From Chloroflexi bacterium UBA6077 (GTDB lineage: Bacteria; Chloroflexota; UBA6077), in contig DIXP01000059.1 in NCBI GenBank assembly GCA_002436065.1, positions 1 through 64,000 on the forward strand: a stretch of 64,000 nucleotides of DNA, written 5' to 3'. The translations under genes and the position numbers were made by a program. Of the stretch, positions 7,814-17,700 are shown one piece after another (positions within the stretch are counted from its first letter, which is position 1; each line of letters starts with the position of its first letter). Below the pieces are notes generated by a model. That model was not told the DNA's origin, ran no database searches, and worked only from the letters and a program-made list of their open reading frames with translations.

Positions 7814-9382
7814 CTGATCTTTACCCACATCGTAGTAAGTGGAAGCTGTCTGTTGAGATTATACGAGCACCTTCTGTCATATCGGATAGGTAGCGGTAGC
7901 CTTTCCATATGGTGCGCCAACCTGGTGGTCCATCGCTACGTCGGCCCTGATGGCCCCCCAAGCGCGCCACCAACTGCCAGAACTCTCCGATGGTCATGGT
8001 CTCGGCGTCCTTTTTCTGACGCAGGGCCAGCACGTCGACCATCAGCGGGTCCACCACGGCCTTGGCTGGCAATTCCGGGGCTTGCCGTACGCACTGGCGT
8101 AGTTGGAGCAACCGCACCGCTATGGGCACTGCGAACCCCAGCAACCGGCGGACATCCTCGGCGTCATCCAGTTGGGTGTGTTCCACCCGACAGCCCGTCT
8201 TGAGGCACATATGGTAGTCTTCCACCAACCAGCGGCAGCTATACCAAGCGACAGCCCGATGGGCTTCTGCCACCGTCGTGATGGGCAGATCCAACAGCAG
8301 TATCCACTCCACCGGGTCGGCACCTGTTGGCGGGTCCGGTTCCCACACCCGCAGGAGCCATATGGCAAGGGGAGAATGGTGGCGCATGGCAGGCGGGGCG
8401 TGGGAGCCAGGCTTGATCTTCACATCCGCCCATTGCAGCACCACCTGGGCCTGTCGGGCCGGTTGGTCCTTACGCGCCGGCACTTCCACGCTGTAGCCGC
8501 CTTCGGCTTGAGCAGGCAGACTACGCGCATAGTCCACCAGCTTCCGACTTTCCTCTCCCTCCATGGGCACCACTTCACCGTCCCACACCAGCACCCTATT
8601 CTGATAGGCCCGCACCAGGAAGTGCTTGCCGAGATCCATGCAGGTAGCCATGTATTCGAAGATATCGCTTTCGCGATCACTTACATGTACCCACAGCACA
8701 CCCTCGGGCGGACTGCCTACAGCCTTGGCCGATACCTCCCACACTCGGCTCTCTTCCGTATGCCTACGGTGCTTGTTGGGCTTGGCGATCGGTTGACGCA
8801 CCACGGTTTGGGCGTGCGCCAGCCCCAATACCTCCCGCCCTTCAGGGACTACTGCCAACGTGCTGTGCAGCAGCAATCCCCAACCTCGTTCATTACCCAC
8901 AGGTCCCAGCCCTGTCTTGCTGGGATGGTCGCTGTAGTCCAACTCAGTCGTGTCTTCCACCATCAGCACCACCGGATGGCGGTGCGCTGCCGCCACGGTC
9001 TGATGGCAATGGGGCTTCAACAGCCTCTCCATAGTGACTTTACTGCTATTCAGCACTCGGTATGCTGCCTTCAAAGCACTGGGGCTCTCCATCTGGTTCG
9101 GCAGCGAAGCTTCCGGGTGGGCCGCCATCTTGGCGCCTACCTCCAGCGCCCGCTTGTTCAGCCGCTGGTCCCCCAACTCTACCTGTGCGAACTGCTGGGC
9201 AGCCCATTCATCGGTCGAAAGCACTCTCGGGACCACCCCGTTCCCCCGAGACAGATGCCCTACCTCTGTCCCACGCCCGGCTTCCACCAGAATCAGTGCC
9301 ATCCGCCGCTCCTTCACCACAAGAAGTGGCTACGGATGCAGCAATTCATACGCCCAAGCCGACAAATGTGGGTAAAGATCAG
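7814..9382 (-). mobile_element. IS4-family (Tn5/IS50-like) insertion sequence, 1569 bp, complete
   Basis: The element has perfect 17-base terminal inverted repeats, CTGATCTTTACCCACAT at 7814-7830 and its complement at 9366-9382. It is flanked by a 10-base target duplication, CCCTCGAGCC, at 7804-7813 and 9383-9392. It carries one transposase gene on the minus strand whose stop lies in the terminal repeat. Intact ends, duplication and open frame suggest a recent and possibly still active copy. I see no second copy in this window. Confidence 0.93.
7821..9320 (-). CDS. IS4-family Tn5-like transposase
   Basis: The 499-residue protein has the Tn5-type N-terminal DNA-binding domain (LSTDEWAAQQFAQVELGDQR, LPNQMESPSALKAAYRVLNS). 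The DDE catalytic core follows: VEDTTELDY (first Asp), HVSDRESDIFEYMATC (second Asp), and the YREK-like motif YSCRWLVEDYHMCLKTGCRVE region supplying Glu. It catalyses cut-and-paste transposition by hairpin intermediates in the Tn5 model. The frame is intact. The most likely start is the ATG at 9320, with an alternative Met a few codons later (MALILVEAGRG). Confidence 0.92.
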   Translation of the reverse strand: MVKERRMALILVEAGRGTEVGHLSRGNGVVPRVLSTDEWAAQQFAQVELGDQRLNKRALEVGAKMAAHPEASLPNQMESPSALKAAYRVLNSSKVTMERLLKPHCHQTVAAAHRHPVVLMVEDTTELDYSDHPSKTGLGPVGNERGWGLLLHSTLAVVPEGREVLGLAHAQTVVRQPIAKPNKHRRHTEESRVWEVSAKAVGSPPEGVLWVHVSDRESDIFEYMATCMDLGKHFLVRAYQNRVLVWDGEVVPMEGEESRKLVDYARSLPAQAEGGYSVEVPARKDQPARQAQVVLQWADVKIKPGSHAPPAMRHHSPLAIWLLRVWEPDPPTGADPVEWILLLDLPITTVAEAHRAVAWYSCRWLVEDYHMCLKTGCRVEHTQLDDAEDVRRLLGFAVPIAVRLLQLRQCVRQAPELPAKAVVDPLMVDVLALRQKKDAETMTIGEFWQLVARLGGHQGRRSDGPPGWRTIWKGYRYLSDMTEGARIISTDSFHLLRCG

Positions 9383-9585
9383 CCCTCGAGCCAGCAGGAC
9401 TCCGCTTACTCCGGACGCATCCTGCTGAGAACCCCCTCCTCCCTCCACCGCCGTCTGGTCGAACTGGCCGGCCAGGAGGGCGTCAGCCTCAACCAACTCC
9501 TAAACACGATCCTCGCCGAGGCGCTGGGAGCCCGCCGGGCGGCCTGATCCCAGCGCTTCGGTGCTGGAGAGCCCCCTCAGAAGCA

Positions 9586-9623
9586 ACGTACGAGGGCTAG
9601 CATCAAAGCCAGCCCTCGTACGT
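9586..9623. terminator. Bidirectional hairpin between convergent genes
   Basis: ACGTACGAGGGCT (9586-9598) and AGCCCTCGTACGT (9611-9623) are perfect 13-base arms with a 12-base loop. It lies between the end of the hicB remnant and the end of the minus-strand aminotransferase. There is no long T run, so it may be a weak or factor-aided terminator. Confidence 0.55.
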
Positions 9624-9694
9624 AGATCAACCCTCTCAGGATGTCCGCTACCTTGGATCCCTGACTCCGTGTCTCTGTGGTTCCCGATCCCCCG

Positions 9695-10861
9695 TCAGAG
9701 CCCTCGCTTCGCCATAGCCTTCGCCATCCGCTCGCCCGCCTCCTGCAGCTTGTCGCGCGAGGTGGCGTAGCACACCCGCACGTGCCCCTCGCCACGCGAT
9801 CCGAAGACGTTGCCCGGCACGGCCCCCACCTTCGCCTCCAACAGCAGGTACTCGCACAGGTCGAAGTCCTTCATCCCCGTGCCCCGGATGTCCGGGAATG
9901 CGTAGAAGGCCCCCTCCGGCTTGATGCAGCGGAAGCCGGGCACCCGGTTCAGCAGATCGGTGACCATGTCGCGGCGTGCCTGGTACTCCGACACCATCTC
10001 CCGCACGAAGCCCTGGTCCGCCCGCAGCGCATAGGCCGAGGCGCTCTGCAGCATCGTGGGGGCGCAGGCCGCCACCACCTGGTGCACCTTGTTCATCCCG
10101 TCGATCAGGTTGGGGTGGGCGATCGCGTAGCCCAGCCGCCAGCCGGTCATCGCGTAAATCTTGGAGAAGGAGTTGATCGTTATCGTCCGCTCCTTCATCC
10201 CCGGCAGAGAGGCGAAGCTCACCGACTCCAGTCCATCGTACACGATGGAGTTGTACACCTCGTCGGAGATGACGATCAGGTTGTGCCTCTCCGCCAGCCC
10301 CGCCAACCCATCCAACACATCCCGCGGGATCAACTGCCCCGTGGGGTTGCCCGGCGAGTTGATCAGCAGCATCTTCGTCCTAGGCGTGACCATCCTCTCC
10401 ATCTCGTCGGGGTCGGGATAGAAACCCTTCTCGATCCGTAGTGGGTAGGGCAGCGGCACGCCGTCTACCAGGTGGACCTGGGAGTTGTAGGCCATGAAGC
10501 CGGGGTCGGGGATCAGCACCTCGTCCCCAGCGTCCAGCACCGCCGCCATGGACAGGTATAGAGCCTCGGTGCCCCCTATGGTGACGATGATCTCCCGGTT
10601 CGGGTCGACCGAAACGCCGCTCTCCTCGGCGAAGCGCCTGGCCAACGCCTCCCGCAGCTGCGCCGTCCCGAGGTTAGATGAGTAGTGGGTCTCGCCCCTG
10701 TCCAGCGCCTCCTTGGCGGCCGCGCAGATGTGGCCGGGGGTATCGTAGTCCGGCTCGCCTATTGCCAGGCTGATGACGTCCGGCCGGCTGGCCAGCTCGA
10801 AGATCCTCCGAATACCGGAGGGAGGAAACGAATTGACGCGCTTCGACGTTTGCGGCTCCAC
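9695..10861 (-). CDS. PLP-dependent class I/II aminotransferase
   Basis: The 388-residue protein is a fold-type I aspartate-aminotransferase-like enzyme. It has LAIGEPDYDTP, HYSSNLGTAQLREALA, GGTEALYLSMAAVLD, PDPGFMAYNS, INSPGNPTGQL, VISDEVYNSIVYDG, the PLP-lysine segment NSFSKIYAMTGWRLGY, and GAFYAFPDI near the end. The GTG at 10861 is chosen because AGGAGG lies six bases upstream; the longer reading would overlap the GGDEF gene. The exact substrate cannot be told: aspartate, alanine or an aromatic amino acid are possible. The GGDEF gene lies upstream in the same direction. Confidence 0.9.
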   Translation of the reverse strand: MEPQTSKRVNSFPPSGIRRIFELASRPDVISLAIGEPDYDTPGHICAAAKEALDRGETHYSSNLGTAQLREALARRFAEESGVSVDPNREIIVTIGGTEALYLSMAAVLDAGDEVLIPDPGFMAYNSQVHLVDGVPLPYPLRIEKGFYPDPDEMERMVTPRTKMLLINSPGNPTGQLIPRDVLDGLAGLAERHNLIVISDEVYNSIVYDGLESVSFASLPGMKERTITINSFSKIYAMTGWRLGYAIAHPNLIDGMNKVHQVVAACAPTMLQSASAYALRADQGFVREMVSEYQARRDMVTDLLNRVPGFRCIKPEGAFYAFPDIRGTGMKDFDLCEYLLLEAKVGAVPGNVFGSRGEGHVRVCYATSRDKLQEAGERMAKAMAKRGL

Positions 10862-10911
10862 CTTTGGCCTCCTGATTATGGGGATAAGGGCAGGGGAATT
10901 ATAGCGCACGG

Positions 10912-12006
10912 TTACGCTGGAAGGGCGTCCCCTTGCAGCTTCGCCCCGCTCCGGACCCTGCGGGGCTCCCACAGCTTGGCCCTCGCCGCCCGACCGCGCT
11001 TCGCCCGGTAGAGCGCCTCGTCGGCCTGCGCGACCAGCTCGTTACGGCTCTCGGCAGTCTCCGAATAGGATGAAACGCCGATGCTGCAGGATACGGGCTC
11101 TTTGCCGCCCTCTAGAGTGGGGATATCCATCGCCAGGATGGCCTTCAAGATCCTGTTGGCCACTACCATGGCCTGAGCGCTGCTCGTCTCCGGGAAGATG
11201 ATGGCGAACTCGTCGCCGCCGTAGCGCGCGACCGCATCCGCTCGCCGGACGGCTCGTTGGATTGCCAGGGCGGTGAGACGGAGCACCAGATCGCCCTGCT
11301 GGTGCCCGTAGACGTCGTTGTAACGCTTGAAGTCGTTCAGGTCCAGCATCGCCAGAGAGAGCGGGCGATTGTATCGAGTAGCCCGCTCCATCTCCAGCTC
11401 CAACCGGTCCTGGAAGTAGCGATGGTTGTAGATTCCGGTCAGGCCATCGGTGATGGCCAGCTCCCTCAGCTGCCGAAGGATGGCGCTGTTGCGCAGCCAG
11501 AGCCCCAGGTGGCGGGCTACCATCCGTAGGGAGGCCAGATCGCCGGGGGAGAAGCGTTGCTCGCCCACCGACCGAACCGCCTCCACCACACCGAAGCAGG
11601 TCCCTTCCACATCCACGGGCACACAGGCCGAGGAACCTTCCTCGACCCCCTCACCTCCCGGCAGCCACTCCAGCCACTTCCCTCTCGGACAGGGGACTGC
11701 CCCGGGGCCAAGCTCCCCATCCAGCTCCTCCAGGCTCACATCCCAGTCGAGTGGGACGATGCCGCGCTCGGCGTCCCATAGCCTGGCCAGCATCAGCCGC
11801 TGGCAGTCGGGGTCCACCAGGAAGAGGGCACACCAACGAGCCTCCAAAAGGGAGGCGGACAGTTCAAGGGTGGAACCCAGCAGCTCGTCCCACTCTGGAA
11901 CCAGGCTCAGCACCAGGTCCACAGGGGAGCTGCGGGTCACCGACAAGCGGCCGGTGTCGCCAGTCTCCTGCATGGAACCGTCTCTTGGGAGATTGCTGAC
12001 GTGCAT
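10912..12006 (-). CDS. GAF-GGDEF diguanylate cyclase
   Basis: The 364-residue cytosolic protein has an N-terminal GAF-like sensor (about residues 20-175) and a C-terminal GGDEF domain. The active-site loop reads ARYGGDEFAIIFPE, and RRAD five residues before it is an intact RxxD inhibitory site. It should make cyclic di-GMP and be inhibited by its product. The ATG at 12006 gives MHVSNLPRD; a nearby Met (MQETGDTG) is an alternative. It sits between a prepilin peptidase and an aminotransferase. A PilZ receptor gene is encoded about 9 kb away at 20435. Confidence 0.9.
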   Translation of the reverse strand: MHVSNLPRDGSMQETGDTGRLSVTRSSPVDLVLSLVPEWDELLGSTLELSASLLEARWCALFLVDPDCQRLMLARLWDAERGIVPLDWDVSLEELDGELGPGAVPCPRGKWLEWLPGGEGVEEGSSACVPVDVEGTCFGVVEAVRSVGEQRFSPGDLASLRMVARHLGLWLRNSAILRQLRELAITDGLTGIYNHRYFQDRLELEMERATRYNRPLSLAMLDLNDFKRYNDVYGHQQGDLVLRLTALAIQRAVRRADAVARYGGDEFAIIFPETSSAQAMVVANRILKAILAMDIPTLEGGKEPVSCSIGVSSYSETAESRNELVAQADEALYRAKRGRAARAKLWEPRRVRSGAKLQGDALPA

Positions 12007-12029
12007 CCTACAGCCCTTGAGTCCGCGAT

Positions 12030-12839
12030 TCAAGCCCCAAGAAGATTGATGAAGAAGGACAGGTACGTCCCCACGCAGAGGGCCGGCCCGTAAGGCATAT
12101 AGTCGTGGCGGGAGCCGCGCCGGGTCGCCAGCAGGGCCACCGAGGCGACAGCCCCCGCGAAGGTGCCCAACAGCAGTGCCGTCAAGACAGCGGGGTACCC
12201 GGCCATCGCGCCCACGAGCGCCGCCAGCTTCACGTCCCCCAGCGCAATCGCGGGCTTCCGGTAGACCAGCAACCCCACCTCGAACACCAGCCCGAATACC
12301 AGCCCGCCAAAGGCCGCACCCAGCAGCGTCATCCCCGGGGTGACGGGAGCGACGGCTGGGGTCAGGATCAGCGCCAGCACGAGGCCCGGGTAGGTGACCC
12401 GGTTGAGGATCAGCCGGTGCCGCCAGTCGATGAACAGCACCACGATCAGGATAGAGGTGTAGAAGCTGGTGAGCAGCAGCATCGGCGTGGCCCCGTAGCG
12501 GAGGAACAGGCCCCCAAACGCCGCCGCCGTAACCAACTCCACGGCCACACCCTGCCCATCCGGCCCGGCCCCGCACAGCCCGCACCCTCCCCTACTCCCG
12601 AGGATGCTCGCCAGCAGGGAGGAGAATGCGCGGAAAGGCAACGTCTCCCCGCAGACCCCGCAGACGGGCATCACCCGCAGCCCCTCCCGCCCGGGAAGCC
12701 GGCGGATGGCATGCGCGAGAAAGGGCCCGACGATCAGCCCAACCAGACTCCATACAAGCGCCAAGAAAACACCTCTCGAACGATATTGCGGCAGCTCCGA
12801 CGCCGCGCTCGCTCGCGTCACGGTGCCGGCCAGATTCAT
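12030..12839 (-). CDS. Type IV prepilin peptidase (A24 family)
   Basis: The 269-residue integral membrane protein has two CxxC pairs (PVCGVCGE and GGCGLCGA, presumably zinc-binding) in the cytoplasmic loop. The catalytic aspartates are in LFIDWRHRLILN and ALGDVKLAALVG. The C-terminal YMPYGPALCVGTYLSFF is typical. It cleaves and N-methylates type IV pilin-like leaders. No pilin or pilus assembly genes are in the window. The order of prepilin peptidase then a diguanylate cyclase hints at pilus or surface control. The exact start is uncertain; the stretch before VFLALVWSLVGLIVGPF may be shorter. Confidence 0.9.
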   Translation of the reverse strand: MNLAGTVTRASAASELPQYRSRGVFLALVWSLVGLIVGPFLAHAIRRLPGREGLRVMPVCGVCGETLPFRAFSSLLASILGSRGGCGLCGAGPDGQGVAVELVTAAAFGGLFLRYGATPMLLLTSFYTSILIVVLFIDWRHRLILNRVTYPGLVLALILTPAVAPVTPGMTLLGAAFGGLVFGLVFEVGLLVYRKPAIALGDVKLAALVGAMAGYPAVLTALLLGTFAGAVASVALLATRRGSRHDYMPYGPALCVGTYLSFFINLLGA

Positions 12840-13422
12840 TCTCGTGAGAGCCCACCACTACTGTCATGATGAGCCGCCCCAGCTGTCATGCTGAGAGGTT
12901 GTGAAGGAATCCCATGCGAGAGGCAGTACACCACAATATGCAGGACCCCTGATACGTCTGCTAGTACACGACCAAACTGGATTTGATAGGCGGCTTCGCC
13001 GCCTGCTGGGAGCGCGGGCGGCTCGCCCGCCAGTTGTTCCTCGTGCGGGCGAGCCGCCCGCGCTCCCAGCATAGGCCGCCATCTGGCGGCCTATCGAAAC
13101 CAGTTTGGTCGTGTACTAGGTAGCGTCGGGGGTGAATCCAGCGTTATGGATTCCCGCCAGCCCAATTCAGCCCGCATCCTCTTAATGGCGCGATTCCAGC
13201 TGGTGGTGATAGGGCTCGCAGAGCCCTGTCAGGAGTCCGGCGTCCCGCCCGCTCGTGCTTGACTCTCTGTGCGCGCCATCATATCGCCCGGCGTCCCCCT
13301 AGTAAATCGTCTATTCGCTTGCCATACCCCCCACCCTTGTTGTACAACGGGTGTCGTCAAATCCCGTTACCCTCAACACCCGCGCAGCGCGCTCATCACT
13401 CATCACTTCGCGAGAGGTCCCG
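12840..13422. other. Gap with a large palindrome, no gene seen
   Basis: This divergent gap between the prepilin peptidase and sbcD holds the 159-base nested palindrome at 12961-13119. It also contains short repeat scraps such as GGATTCCCGCC near 13146 and no supported frame. The sbcD promoter is presumably in 13260-13410, but no clean -35/-10 pair stands out. Confidence 0.5.
12961..13119. repeat. 159-bp nested palindrome (MITE-like), CTAG-ended family
   Basis: The outer arms CTAGTACACGACCAAACTGG (12961-12980) and its perfect complement (13100-13119) enclose a second pair of about 25 bases beginning GCTGGGAGCGCGGGCGGCTC. Partial relatives lie at 6691-6720 and 49938-50016. It has no coding capacity, so mobilisation would need a transposase acting in trans. 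Confidence 0.85.
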
Positions 13423-14700
13423 TTGAAAGCCAGCTTCCTCCACCTGGGCGACGTTCACCTTGGCCACGAACAGTACGGCCGGCGCGAGAGGGCCGAGGAC
13501 TTCGCCCGTGCCTTCCACTACGCCGTGGAGTACGCCCTGCGCAACGGGGTGGATTTCGTGGCGGTCGCCGGAGACCTCTTCGAGCGCTCAACCCTGGATC
13601 CCGTCACCTTCGACCAGACCCTCTCCGGCCTGAAGCAGCTGATGGAAGCGGGCGTCCCACTGGTGGCCATAGCGGGAAACCACGACCGCGCCCGCTACGG
13701 CCAGGATATGGCATGGCTGGAGTCGCTGGGGCGCCAGGGTTTCCTCTTCTACCTCGACGCCGTCGAGCCGGAGGGGATCCGATTGACCCGCCGCACCTCC
13801 TTCGAGGGCCCAGGGGGCTACCTGGAGATCAACGGTATCCGCATCGCGGGGATGCGCTACCTGGGTGCCTCCACCGCCCGGGCCGTGGAGGAGCTGGCAG
13901 CGCAACTGAAGGCACTGGACACCTCAACGCACCCCTACACCGTCGTACTGCTCCACGCCGGCCTCGATGGCGTGGTACCCAACTTCCGCGCGGAGCTGAC
14001 CTACGACCAACTGGCCCCCCTGCGCAATGTGGCCGACTACGTGGCGCTCGGCCACATCCACCAGCATTACGTTCGGGAGGACTGGGCGTACAACCCCGGC
14101 TCCCTGGAGACCTGGAACGCCGGTGAGGTGGGATGGGAGCGAGGCTTCCTTCATGTGGAGGTCGATACCTCCAAGGAACCAAAGCACACAGCCCGCCTGG
14201 TACAACCTCCCCGCCGGCCCTTCCTCCGCTATCGTCTGGAGGTAGAGCCCTGTGGCAGCCCCCAGCACCTCCTGGAGCTGCTTCAGCGCAGCGCCGCCGA
14301 GTGGGCCCGGGAGACCCGAGGCGGGCCGAAGCCGGTGGTCCACCTCACCCTGGCCGGCAGACTCCGCTTCGACCGTCGTGACCTGGACCTTGGAGTCCTG
14401 GAGTCCGCGCTGGCGGAGGCCCTCCAGCCGCTGGTGGTGCAGGTGCGGGACCAGACCGACGAGACGGCCTTCGAGGTCCGCACCCCGGAGGAGGGTGGAA
14501 CCCTGGACCGCGCCGCCCTGGAGGCCGAGGTGCTGCGTCAACTGTTCGCTAACGACGACCGACGCGTCCACAAGGCATCGGGCTGGGCGCGCCTCGCCCA
14601 GTCCCTCAAGCTCGGCGCCCTGTCAAAGGAGGACCCGGCCCGCCTGGCCGACCTCGTCCGCCGGGAAATCGCCGAACTGAACCATGGCAGTGTTGAATAG
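13423..14700 (+). CDS. sbcD: SbcD/Mre11-type exonuclease subunit
   Basis: The 425-residue calcineurin-like nuclease has all metal-binding motifs: HLGDVHLGHEQYG, VAGDLFE, AGNHDRARYG, LLHAGLDG and ALGHIHQH. With the Rad50-like partner it processes DNA ends, hairpins and blocked breaks. The TTG at 13423 (after GAGAGG) gives the usual start LKASFLHLGDVHLG; a longer in-frame reading from 13351 adds a non-conserved leader. The stop TAG is followed directly by the ATG of sbcC, so the two are coupled. Confidence 0.92.
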   Translation: MKASFLHLGDVHLGHEQYGRRERAEDFARAFHYAVEYALRNGVDFVAVAGDLFERSTLDPVTFDQTLSGLKQLMEAGVPLVAIAGNHDRARYGQDMAWLESLGRQGFLFYLDAVEPEGIRLTRRTSFEGPGGYLEINGIRIAGMRYLGASTARAVEELAAQLKALDTSTHPYTVVLLHAGLDGVVPNFRAELTYDQLAPLRNVADYVALGHIHQHYVREDWAYNPGSLETWNAGEVGWERGFLHVEVDTSKEPKHTARLVQPPRRPFLRYRLEVEPCGSPQHLLELLQRSAAEWARETRGGPKPVVHLTLAGRLRFDRRDLDLGVLESALAEALQPLVVQVRDQTDETAFEVRTPEEGGTLDRAALEAEVLRQLFANDDRRVHKASGWARLAQSLKLGALSKEDPARLADLVRREIAELNHGSVE

Positions 14701-17700
14701 ATGCGTATAGCCAAGATCGTCCTCCACAACGTGAAGAGCTACGCCGACACCACCACGGTGGAGTTGACCTCCGGAATCAACGCCATCTGCGGCGAGAACG
14801 GCGCCGGCAAGAGCACCCTGCTGGAGGCCCTCGGCTTCGCCCTCTTCGGCTACCGCCCCTACAAGCTGGACGCATTCCTCCGAGAGGGGGAGAAGAGCGG
14901 CAGCATCACGGTGACGGTGGAGGACGACGATGGCTGCACCTTCCACATCGTCCGGAAGCTAGGCTCCGGCTCGGGACATGCCGTCTACGATGAGCTGCAG
15001 CAGCGGCTGGCCGAGGGGGACGCCGACGTCCGCGCCTGGCTGCTGGACTTCTTCCGCCTGGAGCCCGGCACCGACCTGGCCAAGCTGTTCGAGGACACGG
15101 TCGGCCCGCCCCAGGGCACCCTCACCGCTATCTTCCTCGAGAGCGCCGGGCCCCGCGGCAAGAAGTTCGACCGCCTACTCGGCATAGAGGACTACCCCGC
15201 CGCCGCCCAGTCGCTGCGCGCGGTAGGCAACATCTTCCGCGATCAGGCCACTGAGGCGGAGCGCCAGGCGGCGCTGCTGGAGGGCGACGCCCGCCGGTTA
15301 CCAGAGGTTGAGACCCACCAGCGGGAGGTCCGGGACCGCGTGGCCGAGCTGGGTATCGCCCTGGCTGCCCAGCAGCGGGAGCAGGCCACCCTGGTGGCGG
15401 AACGAGACCGGTGGGACCGTGCCCAGCAGGCGGTCCAGCGGGCGGAGGCGGACTTTACCACGGTGGAGGGCCGCGCTGCCCAGGCCCATCAACGGCTGGG
15501 GGAGCAGGCCACCGAGCTGGCCCACGCCGAGGAGGCGGCCCTCAGGGTGGAGGCGAGCCGGGAGGGCCACAGCCTTTACACAGAGGCGTCGAATCGACTG
15601 AAGGGCCTGAACCTCCGGCGACAGGAGAGGGATCGGCTGCGGCAAAGCGCCGAGATGGCGGGCCGCGCCGCGCTGAAGGCGGAGCAGGAGCTGCTCTCCG
15701 CCGAGAAGCGGTTGGCTGAGCTGGACGGCGACGAGGCCCACGCCGCGGAGCTTGAGACTCTGGTCCCGGAGCAGGAGAGGAGAGAGGCCGCCCTGCGCCA
15801 GGTGGAGGATCGGGTCCGGGCCCACCAGGAGGCCGCCCGCCAGCTTCCCACGGTCGAGGAGCGGCTGGCAACGGCGCGGAAGCGCCTCCGGGAAGCCGAG
15901 GCTCGGCTGTCCGAGGTAGATGGTGCCAGGCCGCTGGCCGCCGGGCTGGAGGGGCTGCGGCAGCGGGACCTCGCCCTCCGGGAGGAGCTGACGAGGCTGC
16001 GGCAGCAGGGCTGGACACTGCAGCAGACCATCGAAGGGCTCGCCGAGGCCGAGGCCCGCCTTCAGAAGCTGAGTCTGCAGGCAGAGCAGCTTCGGTCCGA
16101 GGCCGAGGGGCTGCGACCAGTGGAGGCCGTGGCCCGGGAGGCCGGTGCCCGCCAGGAGAGGCGCGACGCCCTCCATGGCCAGACGGAGACCCTCCGCGCC
16201 CGCCACGCCGAGGCCGAGCGCTCTCGAAACCAGGTGGGCGACGGCCTTTGCCCCCTCCTGCGAGAGCCCTGCGGCAACCTCCGGGCCGGGGTGTCTCTAG
16301 CCGCCCACTTCGAGACGCTGGCGGTCGGGGTGGCCGCGGAGCTGGCGCGCTCTAAGGGGGAGTTGGCGCAGGCCGAGAGGGCGCTCGCGGAGGCTCGTTC
16401 GGCGGAGAAGGTCGCCTCTCGGCTCCCACTGCTGGAGGAGAGGCTCCGGCAGATGGCCGATGAGCGGACCCGGTTGGAGGGAGAGATCGCCCGGCTGGAG
16501 GCCGTGCGAGTCGAGCTGGCCGGGACACCGTCGGAGCAGAGCCGCGTGCAGGAGGAGCTCCGCCGTCTGGAGCCGGCCCTGGCCGAGGCCGAGGCCGCGA
16601 GGCAGGTGGTGGCTGGCGAGGCCGGCTGGCGGAGCCAGGCCGAGGAGGCCGCCCAGTCGGCGGAACGGGAGCAGCAGGCGCTGGTGCAGCTCCGCGCCCT
16701 GCTGGAGCGCGAAGCCGGGGCCGCCTCCGACCTCGCGGCCGCGAAGACCGCACTCGCGGGGCTGAAAGACCCTCGGGGCCAGGCCGCGGCCCTGCGGCAG
16801 CGGATCGTCCGCACCCGGCCCGATCTGGAGAGGCTGCTGGAGAGGTCCAGGCGGGACGCCGCCGGAGCCCACGCGGCGGAGGCGCGGGCAACCCAGGCGC
16901 TCGAGCCCTTCGCCCTGCTTGAAGAGGAGATGGCAGCGGCGACCCGGCTGCGGGACGAGCACGAGGCCGCCTATCGGGACTTCCTCGCTCACCAGGCCGA
17001 GGCGGGGCGGCTGGCCCAGCGACGCAACGCCCACGCGAGGGCGGCAGGGGACCTGGAGCGTGCACGGGCAGATCTGGAATCGGCCCGGAAGTCCCTGGAG
17101 GCGCTGCGCGCTGGCTACCAGGAGGCAGAGCACGCGCGGGTGCGGCTGGCGGTGGACGAGCTGGCCGGCAAGCTGGCCAGCAGCCAGCGGGAGCTGGAGC
17201 TATGCCTCCTGGAGGAGGAGCGGATCATCCAGGAGATCGAGCTGCTCCGACAACGAAAGGCCCAGATGGAGGCCGCCCAGGGGGAGGCTGCCGAGTGCCG
17301 CGGGCTGATGGAGGCGGTGGAGGCGATCCGGCGGGCGCTGGACGCCGCTGGGCCCGAGATAGCCCGGGCGCTGCTGCGGCGCATCTCCGCGCGCGCCACC
17401 GGCATCTACCGCGACCTGCTTGGCCAGCCCGCGGTCTCCATCGAGTGGGGCTCCGACTACGAGATCCGCTGCCGCATCCGCGCCGATGAGCGGGAGTTCA
17501 AGCAGCTTTCCGGCGGGGAGCAGATGGCGGCGGCCCTCGCGGTGAGGCTCGCCCTGCTGCAGACCCTCAGCAACCTGCGGCTCGCCTTCCTGGACGAGCC
17601 CACTGCCCACATGGACGCCCTTCGCCGCGCGAACCTGGCAGCCCAGATCCAGAACCTGCGCTCCTTCGACCAACTCGTGGTGATCTCTCACGACGACTCA

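Larger units (their letters stand above)
7573..9547 (+). pseudogene. hicB: hicB-like antitoxin interrupted by an IS4-type element
   Basis: Residues from 7573 give a HicB N-terminal domain (GRVHLRVPDLPGCAASGETIEEALSAIEEA, then KKVPDPSS). The frame is broken at 7814 by an insertion sequence and resumes at 9393 with QQDSAYSGRILLRTPSSLHRRLVEL and VSLNQLLNTILAEAL, the HicB ribbon-helix-helix tail. Removing 7814-9382 and one copy of the 10-base duplication restores a continuous 131-codon frame in phase. Both hicA and hicB are therefore disabled. The insertion is likely recent, since the two halves remain in frame and uncorrupted. Confidence 0.88.

Noticed and set aside
8103..9428. Long plus-strand frame across the insertion sequence
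   Set aside because: It is antisense to the transposase, whose DDE and YREK motifs are intact; the frame has no protein-family features.
12105..12869. Plus-strand frame opposite the prepilin peptidase
   Set aside because: Its composition is Gln/Pro/Arg-rich as expected for antisense of a membrane protein gene; no motif is seen.
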